A stretch of 38,942 bases of DNA from Pigoraptor vietnamica (lineage: Eukaryota; Opisthokonta; Filasterea), in the NCBI GenBank assembly GCA_943704525.1, contig CALSCQ010002031.1, positions 1-38,942 on the forward strand. The letters are read 5' to 3'. Within the stretch, counting starts at the first letter, position 1, and every line of letters begins with the position of its first letter. The notes below the pieces were generated by a model. It was not told the origin of the DNA and ran no database searches. It worked only from the letters and a program-made list of their open reading frames with translations. Shown here in pieces: positions 29,506 to 38,942 of the stretch. The position numbers and the translations under genes are program-made.

Positions 29506-30527
29506 ATGGTGAAGCACAACAATATGGTGCCCAATGGGCACTTCCACAAGCAGTGGCAGCGCTACGTCAAGACGTGGTTCGACCAGCCAGGCCGCAAGAA
29601 GCGCAGGTGCGTGCCGTGCATCCACTGTGCACGAGCGAGTGCATCGTCTTACTTCGTGTTGTCACTTGCTTTGTCTTGATGGCATCAATTGCTTTCATTC
29701 TCTCTCGGTTTGTCGTCAAGGGCGTGTTGACGAAATGTTTTTTGGTACCACGTGGTTGGCTTCAATGGTTCTGATGTGGGCCGTGTCGTCTTGCTGTTCA
29801 GGCGTCTTGCGCGCCAGAAGAAGGCGCTCGCCATCGCGCCCCGCCCGACGGGTGGCGTTCTCCGCCCCGCCGTTCGCTCCCAGACGAACAAGTACAACAC
29901 GAAGATCCGCGCGGGCCGTGGCTTCACGCTTGAGGAGCTCAAGGTGGGCGCCGTGCTCGGGTCGGAATTGTGCGGCAGTGTTGGCATATTCTTCGGTGAT
30001 ATGTGTGTGTGTGGCGTGTGATTCATGGGGTCGCGTGTTCGGAGTATGGCCGGATGCACGGGCCATTCTGCTTGCTGTTGTGAAGTCGCGTGTCTGATGT
30101 GTGCGTGTGCGTGTGTGCGTCTTTGCAGGAGGCTGGCATCAACCGCCTCGTTGCGTCCACGATCGGCATTGCCGTGGACCACCGCCGGACGAACAAGTCT
30201 GTGGAGGGCCTCCAGGCCAACGTGGCGCGCCTCAAGGAGTACAAGAGCAAGCTCATTGTGTTCCCGCGCCGCGCCAACAAGCCCAAGGCCGGCGACGCGA
30301 CGCCCGCCGAGGTGAAGACGGCCGCCCAGCTCAAGGGCGAGCCCCTCCCCGTCGTGCAGGTGCACCCGCGCCTCAAGGCCCGCAAGATCACGGAGGACGA
30401 GGTCAAGCACTCTGCCTTCCGCACGCTGCGCATTGCCCGCGCCGACGCGCGCCTTGTCGGCATCCGCGAGAAGCGCCGCAAGCAGAAGGAGGAGGAGGAG
30501 AAGATGGCCAAGAAGTCGAAGGATTAG
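29506..30527 (+). CDS. RPL13: 60S ribosomal protein eL13 (RPL13)
   Basis: Structural protein of the large ribosomal subunit. Exons 29506-29606, 29802-29943, 30129-30527; 642 nt, 213 residues, close to the animal length of about 211. Conserved blocks are [16 protein letters not shown] with DQPGRKKRR at the N-terminus, [48 protein letters not shown], and [20 protein letters not shown], followed by a Lys/Glu-rich end. The start codon is immediately preceded by a pyrimidine-rich stretch and CACAG, so a 5' untranslated intron ending at 29505 is possible. It is divergent from coatomer gamma and convergent with RPS16, the second ribosomal protein gene of the window. Confidence 0.97.
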
Positions 30528-31356
30528 GCGGCCGCTTAACCCTCCGCCCACCCGCGCGCTGGTCACCGCGCGCAAATCAGCCCTCTGTATGTGCACGCCA
30601 TCGTTTGTACCGAAATGTAAGCGAGGCTGGCATTTATATCAAATTGCGCGGGGGCACTGTTCGCACGTGCGAGTGTTAGGACATTAGTGGCCTGCTACGA
30701 TAGTTGCAACAGTTTGCACATTGTGCGAATGACATCCAGTCTATCGCGCCATGGCCAAACGGCGCCGACTTCACGGCGCCGTGTGCTTGCTTCGCTTCGC
30801 CAACCTCCGTTGCACGACTATAGCTGTTAGAGCTGGTTGGCGATAAGGAAGCAACATGTACAGCCGTTTCGATCGACGGTCGGCTTCGAGACTGTCTTCT
30901 CATTCGTGGCGGAACACGGGATTGTTAGTCAAGTGTTCATGGCGTGCGCTAAGAGTGCTGCGCACGGGATACACGGGCGTGAAAGAGCTGTTGGCATTCG
31001 AGGGGATCCCTCGCCCTCTCAATGTGCAATTACTCACGTTCACGAAACACTCGTATGAAAACTCGCATTTATCACGAGCCGCAAACGGCCGCAACGTCAC
31101 GACCGCTCGCATAAGAGGAGCGGTGCAGAGAACCCCCGCTTTCGCAGTAAGGAGCTCCGCACTGTGGGAGCCTTCCGACCACCCACGCAAGATCACTGGC
31201 AGACACGCACACACAGCGCCATCCGCAACAGAGTGTCCCCGTACAGACAAACGAGCCAACGAGCCAGAAAAAACGCGCACACGCAAAAGGGCGCTCCAGC
31301 ACGCGGCGACGGCCAACATAGCACGCACGGCCGCCGCACACGCGACGAGACGCTCT
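30528..31356. other. Convergent intergenic region between eL13 and uS9 genes
   Basis: Both neighbouring genes end here, so it should contain two 3' untranslated regions. Nothing coding or structured was recognised over its 829 bases, and the open frames on both strands have no domain signature. Confidence 0.5.
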
Positions 31357-32324
31357 TTAACGGTACGACTTCTGGTAGCGGGCGCGGGCACCGGGACCGC
31401 CAAACTTCTTGGGCTCGGCGCGGCGCGGGTCGGCGACAAGGAGGGACCGGTCGTAGGCGAGGAGGACGTCCTTGATCTCCTTCTTGGAGGCCTCGTCGAC
31501 GTCTGCAAGAATCGCGTGGAGCAGGCGACAACAAAAAATGAGCGTGCGCCTCGTCAGAGTGAGGGGATAATCATAGATTCGTGCGCAGACCACACGCGTT
31601 GTCGCGGAATAGACGAAGAAACACACACGGGGAAGAGAAAAACACAATACAAGACGAGAGTTGCATGGGTGAGTGGGAGCCGACACATACTAGCACCCAT
31701 TTCCGCCACAGAAACATTCGTCAGTCTCGAGCCTTCTCCTCCTCTCCTCCTCTCTCAACTCCCACACAAACAAGCCACCCAAACAAGCCAGTAAATCGCG
31801 CGGCCGACACTCACACTTCTGGTAGTAGGCGACGATGGACTTGGCGATGGCCTGGCGGATGGCGTACACCTGGGCAGTGTGACCACCGCCGTTGACGCGC
31901 ACGCGAATGTCGACGCCGGCAAAGCGCTCCTTGCCGAGGAGGAGGACGGGCTCCATGATCTTAAAGCTGAGCGTGCGGGGCTCGAACAGCTCGATGGGCG
32001 AGCCGTTGACCTTGAGGAGGCCGCGGCCCTTCTTGCAGTGCGCAACGGCCGTGGCCGTCTTCTGCTCGCACACAAAAAGCGCACGCGCACGCAAGGCGTC
32101 AGCAAAGGCTGATGGTGATGGCCTACAACTGAACGGCGCACTCTACTGACAATAATGAGGGCAAGTCTGAAGACACGCCAAGAACACGAGCGACAACGGA
32201 TAATGGAAGATCAGGCGGGTAGAGATGCCATTTTCTCCCTCGCACACAGCATGATCAAATCAGACGCAAATCAGACGGCCACAGCGCCCACCTTGCGACC
32301 GAAAACCTGCACCGACTCCGCCAT
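31357..32324 (-). CDS. RPS16: 40S ribosomal protein uS9 (RPS16)
   Basis: Small-subunit ribosomal protein whose C-terminal tail reaches the P-site tRNA. Minus-strand exons 32324-32292, 32061-31815, 31502-31357; 426 nt, 141 residues, near the usual 140-146. Sequence runs [11 protein letters not shown] / [20 protein letters not shown] / [20 protein letters not shown] / [20 protein letters not shown] and ends with the invariant [14 protein letters not shown]. An inverted CCAAT word (plus-strand ATTGG at 32384-32388) lies 60 bases upstream of the start. The introns were checked for box C/D snoRNAs without a convincing hit. Confidence 0.98.
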
Positions 32325-33243
32325 CTTTGTCTACGGCAATGGAAATCGCAGCACAAGGCGCAATGAGACGACTATTACACTAAATTGGGCTCAATAAATC
32401 ACTTCCCGCCCGCTCAACACGGCTGAAACCACGCCTAAGGACAGACCATACAATTACTACACTATCGCGTGTGCGTGCGAAAGGCCTCCTTCCTCCCGCT
32501 ACCATCCACAGTACGACAAGTACGGAGTATCATCCCTCGACCACGACAACCCGCACTGCACAGAGGGCATGCATCGCCACGCGCATCCGCATGCTCACCA
32601 AGACCTCCCGCGGATGGTTTGCAGAGGGAAAGAGGGCGAGACCGGCGCGGATGGAGGTCTCTGCTTTGAGCAAACGAGGGATTGTGGCCAGCGATGGATA
32701 GTGAGCGACACACGGCACGCCATTTGGCTGGAAGACCATCCGGGGTGAGAAGTGTTTAAGCGAATCCTCGGAATAAATGAGTTCATGAGGTGACATCATT
32801 ATGACGTGATAATGGTTGGACCGAAATCTCGGCCGGATTTGAGTGTGTGCGCGGATTGGCGCCTTCTCCCTCCCTCGCTCTCTCTCCATTGGACGGCGCG
32901 GGAGTGCCTGTCACGGCCAGACACACACGCCCGAACACACGCACACATGCGCGCACACACAGACGAACGCGCTCAGACACTCGCAGACACCCTGTACTTG
33001 CGCAAAGTGCCCACTTTCGAGTCAATCATCACAGTGTTATCCGTTGTGTGTGTGTGCAAACGCAAATCTTTCGCCAACCTCGCTCGTAGTTGCCGTGACA
33101 GTTTAACGAAAGTAAGTTTCGTCGAGTGCCACCCGTTCAGTGACCGTCATGCAAGAACAATAGTGGCGCATATGCCCTCTCGCTGCAATGGGAACCGAAT
33201 AACGCTAAACGCGCGCCTCTCTCTCAATTGGCAAAAGAAGAAA
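32325..33243. promoter_or_regulatory. Divergent region between RPS16 and NF-YB genes
   Basis: About 920 bases between opposed start codons. ATTGG words occur at 32384-32388, near 32852, near 32886 and at 33227-33231. There is a short inverted repeat with a CRE-like centre near 32800 (CATTAT, GACGTG, ATAATG), and a CA-rich stretch at 32918-32960. No gene is supported. Confidence 0.5.
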
Positions 33244-34438
33244 ATGTCGGACGACGAGTCTAGCAGGCACGACGAACACAGCGACCGAAATGACTCGACG
33301 CAGTTGCGGGAGCAGGTGCGTCGGCATTCCAGTCGTATGGCCGTGTGTTTCGCTGCCCAGTGCGTCTGTTCTGCTCTGCAATTGGCCTTCTTATATTGAG
33401 ATGGCATGGTTGACCCTTTTCCCGTCTCGTGGCCTCCCTTTTTGCCTGAATTGGGCACGCAGGACCGCTTTTTGCCCATTGCGAACGTGAGCAAGATCAT
33501 GAAGAAGGCCATTCCCGACAACGGAAAGATTGCGAAGGACGCCAAGGAGTGCGTGCAGGAGTGCGTCTCCGAGTTTATCAGCTTCATCACCAGCGAATAT
33601 CCGCCATGATGGACCTTGTTCCGTGGCTCTTCTGTGGCCGCGTCGAAGCGTCTGTCGCATGCTTTATTTGTGAGTGAGTGAGTGCGAATGTGAGTGGCGA
33701 AACGTCTGTCGCATACCTTTGTGTGTGTGTGTGTGTGCATGTGTGTGCTGCGCGTGTGTGTGTGTGTGTGTGATGGGAGTTGGGCTTCAGCCTTAACGCT
33801 GTCTGTGCTTGCGACTGCCACGGCGAGCGATCGGTGCCACAATGAGAAGCGGAAAACTATCAACGGCGAGGACCTCTTGTGGGCCATGCAGAGCCTCGGG
33901 TTCGACAACTACATCGAGCCGCTCAAGGTCTATCTGCAGAAATATCGCGAGGTGCGTGCGTGTGTGTGTGTGCTCGTGCTGTGCACTGTCTGCTGGACTG
34001 GTGGTTTGGTGGGTCGTGACAAATGGTGCTGTTCATTCTCTGCAATATAATTGTGGTTGTGCTGTTCTTACGGGCGACGTCCCTTTTGAATTTGAACTCG
34101 ATTGCGCGCCGCAGAGTGTGAAGGGGGACAAGGGCATGGGCGACAAGAAGAAGGACGACGACGACATGTTTGCGGTGAGCAATTGTTGTTTGCAGAAGTG
34201 TGGAAAAGGGGCCTGATGTCTCTTTCGACGGCGTTCCTATTATGAGTACTTCAGCGTTACCGCACGCGCATTGCCGCTTGAGGAAATGAGGCCTGAGGGA
34301 GAAGGGAGAGGGGGGAGGGGGGGGAGGGGTTTATGTGTGTCTCTGGGGCGTACTGTGACTCGTGGCGCGGGCCACTCACGTTCCACTGCCTGGCGCCCGC
34401 AGCAAGTGCCGGGGTTGCACCACCCCGGATACCCCTGA
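33244..34438 (+). CDS. NFYB: NF-YB (CCAAT-binding factor subunit B) with a U12-type intron
   Basis: Histone-fold subunit of the NF-Y trimer that binds CCAAT boxes. Exons 33244-33315, 33463-33596, 33822-33951, 34115-34174, 34403-34438; 432 nt, 143 residues. A short acidic N-terminus precedes the very conserved core: [58 protein letters not shown] and [14 protein letters not shown]. No GT-AG pair can join exons 2 and 3, but splicing 33597-33821 from ATATCC to CAC gives [14 protein letters not shown], which matches the family exactly, so an AT-AC minor-spliceosome intron is called. The last exon is tentative: without that splice the frame reads on 14 residues from 34175. Core identity is certain; the 3' end is about 60 percent sure. 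Confidence 0.94.
33597..33821 (+). other. U12-type AT-AC intron in NF-YB
   Basis: The 5' end reads ATATCCGCC (consensus ATATCCTTT, first six match) and the 3' end reads TGCCAC. A CCTTAAC branch-site core lies at 33791-33797, with the candidate adenosine 25-26 bases from the 3' splice site, a little farther than usual. It interrupts phase 2 and restores the conserved NF-YB reading frame. A TG microsatellite (33719-33771) occupies the middle. Confidence 0.82.
33719..33771. repeat. (TG)n tract inside the AT-AC intron
   Basis: Two TG runs separated by a short GC-containing spacer, upstream of the branch-site-like sequence. Confidence 0.9.
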
Positions 34439-34863
34439 AGTTCCCAACGTCGTGCTCCATGCACTCGCGCGTTTCCCGCTGCGTTTGCGTCTGTCTCTTT
34501 CCGCGTGGCGTCGCACTGAATATACCACTCTTGCACTGGCCGCTCCGTGTAGTTTTCTTTTGCTTGCGCAGTGGAAATGATGCATGCGCGTGATACGAGC
34601 CCATCCGACAATTCCGCTGTCTCCTGGTGGTTGACCAGCCAGTGTTTTCCCTCTCGCACCTCTCTGAGTCGGTGGGGCTGAACCTATGGCTGCTTATTGA
34701 ACTGGGGTCGTTTTCACAAGTAAAATGAACGCCCCCCAGAGTCTATGTGGCGTCTCTCACACACACAGCGTCTATGTGCAACCCCCAGTCAATTCCCCCC
34801 CCCTCACACACACACACACACACTAAATGCGACACGCAGCTTTCGAATTGGGCGCGTTCACTT
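34439..34863. other. Convergent intergenic region between NF-YB and UBL4A-like genes
   Basis: The 3' ends of both neighbours should lie here. A short CA tract occurs at 34804-34823. Nothing else recognised. Confidence 0.5.
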
Positions 34864-36083
34864 TCATACTCGGTTTGCCCGCTCGGTCCACTTCTTCGCC
34901 AGGGCCTCAATGTCCGCCATCGTCATCGCACCCATGCGCGCGTCGTGCTCCCCGCGAAATTGTCGCAGCACCTTGTCCGCGTCGGCCTCGCTGAAGTGTT
35001 GGCGCAAAAACGCGCCAAGATGGGACCAAAAGTCCTGCGACGTCGCGCTGTCCGACGCAGCGGCCGCGGGGGGCGCTGTCGTTGTTGGCGCTGTTGCTGA
35101 TGGCGCTGTTGATGCCGCGCCGATTTTTGTGCGTGGCACGAGATTGACGCGTGCGTTTGGCTCCAAATGGCACTCGGCGAGTGTGAGACCGTCTGCAGGG
35201 CGTGTATGGTCAGCCTCAGCGATAATCTAGCAGTCATGGGGGCTTCGTCTATAAGAAACAGCAAGAGTGGGCCACATCGCGATAGCACAACCACGTGCGT
35301 GCGACACGAATGGTTGCAGAAATGTCGACAAGCGTGTCGTGCAAGACAGAGCTTCGGTTCCAATGCCATGGACAGGTGCCGTCACAGACTCCGCGACGCG
35401 ACAGACAGACCTCCCTTCACACCGCGAGAGAGGCGAGAACAAGACGCACCAAGACTGTTGTCATGGACTCACAGGGACGTCATTTCAGCACAGAGAAGTG
35501 GAACGCACCTTGCAAGGGCTTTCCCTTGTACACGAGGCTCTGTGCGGCCGGCGCAAGGCCCACGTCCGCCTCGAGTTTGCGCTTGATGTCCAAGACAGTC
35601 TCCGAAAGCACGGCCTGCTCAAACGAGTACAAAAGTGAGACCGAATAGAGCAGAATACGAGCATATGCATGGACTCACCTGCACGACGTGCTCCTTCCCC
35701 TTCAGTGGCCGCACAACGAACGTGATCGTTTCTCCGCTTGAAGCAGCGCCTGGGAACAAGCACGGATGGATTACGGCACAGCGGCAGATTGCGCGACGCA
35801 CAGCCAATCGAAGACACGCTAATGCTTTGAAGAACAAGATGCCCACCGGACTGAGAGGCGTCCTTCGCCTTTAACAACGCAGCGTATTTAGAAAAGAGGG
35901 CCGGGTCCACGACGGGCTTGACGGGATTTTGGCCTGCGGTGAGTGAAAGGCGAATGAATCGACTTGAGAGAGATGGACTCGTGGATAGTGCAAGCACGCC
36001 ATGACGTCTGTCGCACCTTCGTGGTCGGCCTGTCGCACCGTGCGGTACTTGAATAGCTCTCTTTCAAACTCCGACTCGTTCAT
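34864..36083 (-). CDS. UBL4A/GDX-like protein: ubiquitin-like domain plus TUGS-like C-terminus
   Basis: Minus-strand exons 36083-36017, 35933-35847, 35749-35679, 35614-35509, 35192-34864; 660 nt, 219 residues. An unrecognised N-terminal segment of about 55 residues (FERELFKYRTVRQADHEG, PVVDPALFSKYAALL) precedes a ubiquitin-like fold at about 57-131 (ETITFVVRPLKGKE, VLDIKRKLEADVG, LVYKGKPLQDGLTLAEC, VNLVPR). It has no C-terminal Gly-Gly, so it should not be conjugated. An Ala/Thr/Pro linker leads to a C-terminal helical segment (FWSHLGAFLRQHFSEADADK and MTMADIEALAKKW) that resembles the TUGS domain with which human UBL4A joins BAG6 in delivering tail-anchored proteins to the GET/TRC pathway. 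Animal UBL4A is about 157 residues and starts directly with the ubiquitin-like domain, so the N-terminal extension is unusual. It is divergent from the next gene across 365 bases. Confidence 0.72.
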
Positions 36084-36447
36084 GGTGACGCACTTTGCGT
36101 GGCCGCAACAACTAAAGATGCGTTGTTGGTTCCGTCATAAGGGGAAAAAAACCTTCGAACTTCGACAGCTGTTGTAGTAACACTTATCCTCCGAGATCTC
36201 GCTTGTTACACTCTTTGTGCGATAACCTCATTGTTACACCACCGTCACGCAACTGACACAGACACACACGCACACACTGACGCACACCCCTCACACACTC
36301 GCTCGCTCGCTCGAACCGTGCTCCAGTGCACATTCATCTCAACGATTTATGGAGAACTTCCCAAATCAAGTGAATCCAACCCCTTCCACTTGCTCCACTT
36401 GCCGACTGTACCTCCGCATCCTCAACAGCCACTCCGTTAACAGGAGG
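36084..36447. promoter_or_regulatory. Divergent promoter region with repeated TGTAACA-type motif
   Basis: Between the UBL4A-like start and the next gene's chosen start. GTAACAC at 36177-36183, TGTTACAC at 36204-36211 and TGTTACACC at 36232-36240 give three copies within 65 bases. A CA-rich stretch follows at 36255-36300. TTAACAG at about 36436-36442 could be a 3' splice site of a leader intron. Confidence 0.5.
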
Positions 36448-38907
36448 ATGGCAAATCGTCATAGCCCCACCTACCCGCGCGGCCTGGCCCCGCACGCCGT
36501 GGTCTTAATGCCCAACGACCACACCGATTCGCGCGAGATGACCCGCGTGCGCGGCGCTGCCACCGCACTGGCAGATCACCTGGGCATTACAAGCAACTTC
36601 ACGGATGCCGCGCCTCACTACGAGAGCGTCGGCTCCACGAGCCTCGGTAAGACGACCACAACGGAAGCCCTAGTCTTTCAGGAGGCAAACAGCCGCTACT
36701 CACACGACAAGGACCTGTTCGAGTTCCAACGCATCGGCAATGCGGACGCTGGTACGCTGGAGGACGTCGTCGAAAATGCACGCCGTGAGGCAAACAGTGC
36801 AGCGCGACGCGACGAATGCGACGCGGACCTGCGTTCGAAACGCCAGACGCACGGTAAAGACTTCGACTTCGGGCCCGGTTACTCGAACCCCCACGGTCAC
36901 GGCGGTTCGACACTCGTGGACGAGACATACGCTTACGAGACGACCCTGTTCTCGGAGCTCAAGACCGTGAGCATGGAAGAGCTGCGAGCGTCGGCCACGG
37001 CGCTCATCAAAATGCCCGGCAGTTCGGCGATGCCAAGCGAGGAGATTGAAACCGTGGCGTCCACGCGGCCCATCAAGGCAGCTATCAGTGCCCTGGAGGG
37101 TGTGGCCGCGGACATCGACGACGTGCTCAACAAGGCCGCTCCCCTTTGTGACGCGACGATCCGCTTCACACCCGAGTGCGAAAACATACGAGAGGGCCGC
37201 CTCAGCCTCTACCGCTTTCACGCGACGCTCCGCAAGAGCGACAACAAGTTGGTGCGGCTGCTCGGCGCGCTGGTCAAGACCATCCGACACGGCGTTCCTA
37301 CGGAGAGCCTCAAGGACTCGTCCGGAGCGGTTTTCGAGGCCGTCGACACCGAGGGATTGCAGGCGAGCAACAGCCGCGAGTACCTCGGCGACGGCACCCG
37401 CAGCCGCCCAGCGGCGGTTGCTCTCTATGTCGACCCCACGCATCTGCGCCCTGACACGTGGGATATCGCCAAGCATGTCGGCATCCTGCGCGATCTGGCG
37501 ACGGATCGCAGCAAGTGCCCGATCCTCATCGTGGTCGCGGTCCTCCAACTGCGCCCCGGGACGCTCACGCCGAAATACGTCGACGAGACGCGAAAGCTGC
37601 TGACGGTACGCATACGCGTGAGAGAGCGAGAGTGTGTGAGGCGTGGCATGTGCGTGTATGCATGTGTGATGCTCATGCAATTGAATGTCTTGCTTCGCCA
37701 TTTACCCACCATCCCTCCCCCCATCCCCCCCACCGACCACACACACACACACATCGTACGCACGCAGAAGTCCTTGCGCGACAACATCGAGGCAGAGATT
37801 CGCGAGAACAACGACGACGAGGACTCCGTTCAGGAGTCCATCAAGGACGCCATGAGCGCCATCCGCGTGTGCCCCATCATCACGTTCAAGACGCCGACCG
37901 TTAAGGACGACTTTGGCACGATGGCCGCGCTTCGCAGCGAAATCGTGCAGGCGATGGTGCGCCGAAGCATCGCGACGACGAGGGCCAATGTGGAGGACGT
38001 CAACAATCTCCTCGCTACGGCTCAGGAGCCGTACGCGACGGGGACTGTGCCGATCGCGGAGATAGAAGCTGTGCGAGCCGTGCGGCAGCACATCGTGGAA
38101 GCCGCCGTCGAAGCCGTCGCAACAGCGGTGGAAGCGAACTGCGCACACATCATTCGCAGTGACGAGGGCAAGTTGGAGAAGCGCCTGGCGGACATACGCA
38201 CCCAGATACAGCGGTTCACCGCGCAGCTCAACGACGCCGCGCGCCCAACGGAGAGTACTACGGCGGTGACAGAGGCGGACGTGCGCAACCACCTGCTCCG
38301 GCGACTCGTTGCGCCGTTGGTGGACATGGTCCCACTGATGCGGCTCGGCACGCCCGCGGAGACTGCGACACGTGGAGTCATCGAGAGGGAGTTCAGTAAC
38401 AGCGGACTCAACCGCAACAACCTTGCGCACCTGCGCGATGCGATTGCGAAGGACGTGAGCGCGATCGCCAGCGCCGTCAGCGGAGACAGCATCAAGTATG
38501 CGCTGCTTTGCGTGTCGCGAGTCGTCATGCAGGAATACGCGGCGGAGTGGCTAAAGGCACCGGCCAGCGGGAGGAAGACCGACTGGCGCGTTCAGCAGAT
38601 GGTCGAAACGCGGCGCGAATGGCAGACGCTCATCGGCCACAGGATCGTGGACGTCGTCAAGGCGACGCTGACGGAAAAGTTTGAGACCGCCATCGACCGC
38701 GTGCTCGAAGCCTTTGGAAGGTACGCTGCCCGACCTGACCCAGCACAGACGCACAGGCGCACAAAACGCACAGACGCACTCACACATGTCAAGATGGCGT
38801 ACCTTGCGCATGCAACCGAGAAGCAGAGCTGCTCACGTGCGCACGCAGTATGCTCGCGTGCCACTGACACGTACATGCCGACCACGCGTTGACACAGGAA
38901 ATATTAG
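36448..38907 (+). CDS. Unrecognised large protein with P-loop-like and DTEG motifs
   Basis: Not assigned to a known family. Exons 36448-37605 and 37768-38720, plus a short terminal exon placed tentatively at 38898-38907 (the frame is also open to 38892). About 706 residues. An in-frame ATG at 36349 would add 33 residues; 36448 is preferred because its context is better and a possible acceptor lies between them. The first third has a Walker A-like GSTSLGKTTTTEALV (G62 to V76), which resembles dynamin-type G1, and far downstream VDTEGL (D300), which resembles the G3 of GBP/atlastin proteins. The beta strand expected before the P-loop is weak. A hydrophobic strand CPILIVVAVLQL follows. The last 350 residues are charged, helix-rich and without membrane spans. 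A divergent large GTPase is the best guess but is weakly supported. Confidence 0.5.
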
Positions 38908-38918
38908 CACATTAAACC

Positions 38919-38942
38919 GCTCCCCCCCCCACCCCCCCCCCT
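38919..38942. repeat. Poly-C rich run at the right window edge
   Basis: Near-continuous C interrupted by one A, running to the last base. Such runs end contigs or stall assemblies, so the true length is uncertain. Confidence 0.8.

Noticed and set aside
32108-32175. Box C/D snoRNA-like boxes (GGTGATGG, CTGA, TCTGA) in RPS16 intron 1
   Set aside because: They lie on the strand opposite to the host gene, there is no terminal stem, and the C box departs from RTGATGA.
33463-33609. NF-YB exon 2 ending at the in-frame stop after TSEYPP
   Set aside because: This would cut the histone fold in half, although the missing half ([11 protein letters not shown] onward) is encoded just downstream and joins perfectly through an AT-AC intron.

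Overview
This window is nuclear DNA of a gene-dense, GC-rich, intron-rich unicellular eukaryote. Ten protein genes can be assembled, and every exon chain closes in frame. Nearly every intron is GT-AG, about 55 to 330 nt long and often full of (CA)n/(GT)n microsatellite. An integrin alpha and an integrin beta point to Obazoa (a unicellular relative of animals and fungi such as an apusomonad, breviate, filasterean or ichthyosporean). The sequence alone does not decide which.

Layout. 1-1110: microsatellite-rich flank. 1111-5624 (-): integrin beta, 11 exons, 925 residues. 5625-6554: divergent intergenic region with an AT-rich island. 6555-12259 (+): integrin alpha, 7 exons, 1605 residues, with an unusually long cytoplasmic tail. 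13643-15638 (+): GT49 (LARGE/B4GAT1-like) type II glycosyltransferase. 16206-17570 (+): secreted GH28-like beta-helix protein. 18033-20227 (+): ATG14-like autophagy subunit. 20297-22312 (-): MGAT4-like GT54 GlcNAc transferase. 22760-28394 (-): coatomer gamma, 18 exons. 29506-30527 (+): ribosomal protein eL13. 31357-32324 (-): ribosomal protein uS9 (RPS16). 33244-34438 (+): NF-YB. 34864-36083 (-): UBL4A-like ubiquitin-domain protein. 36448 to about 38907 (+): an unrecognised large protein with weak P-loop/GTPase-like signatures.

How the genes fit together. The left third looks like a cell-surface locus: the two integrin chains are head to head, and the next genes are secretory-pathway or secreted products (a GT49 transferase, a GH28-like protein and, two genes further, an N-glycan-branching GT54 enzyme). 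The right half is housekeeping: COPI coat, two ribosomal proteins, a CCAAT-binding factor subunit and a tail-anchored-protein/ubiquitin-like factor.

The most unusual features are these. The integrin beta I-like domain has lost most metal-coordinating residues of MIDAS and ADMIDAS. The integrin alpha tail of about 530 residues carries repeated VYE[D/E][V/I]GP phosphotyrosine-like motifs and an FH1-like polyproline region, while the beta tail lacks NPxY. The NF-YB gene contains what looks like a U12-type AT-AC intron. The 5' splice sites of the whole window strongly favour GTG, most often GTGCGT.
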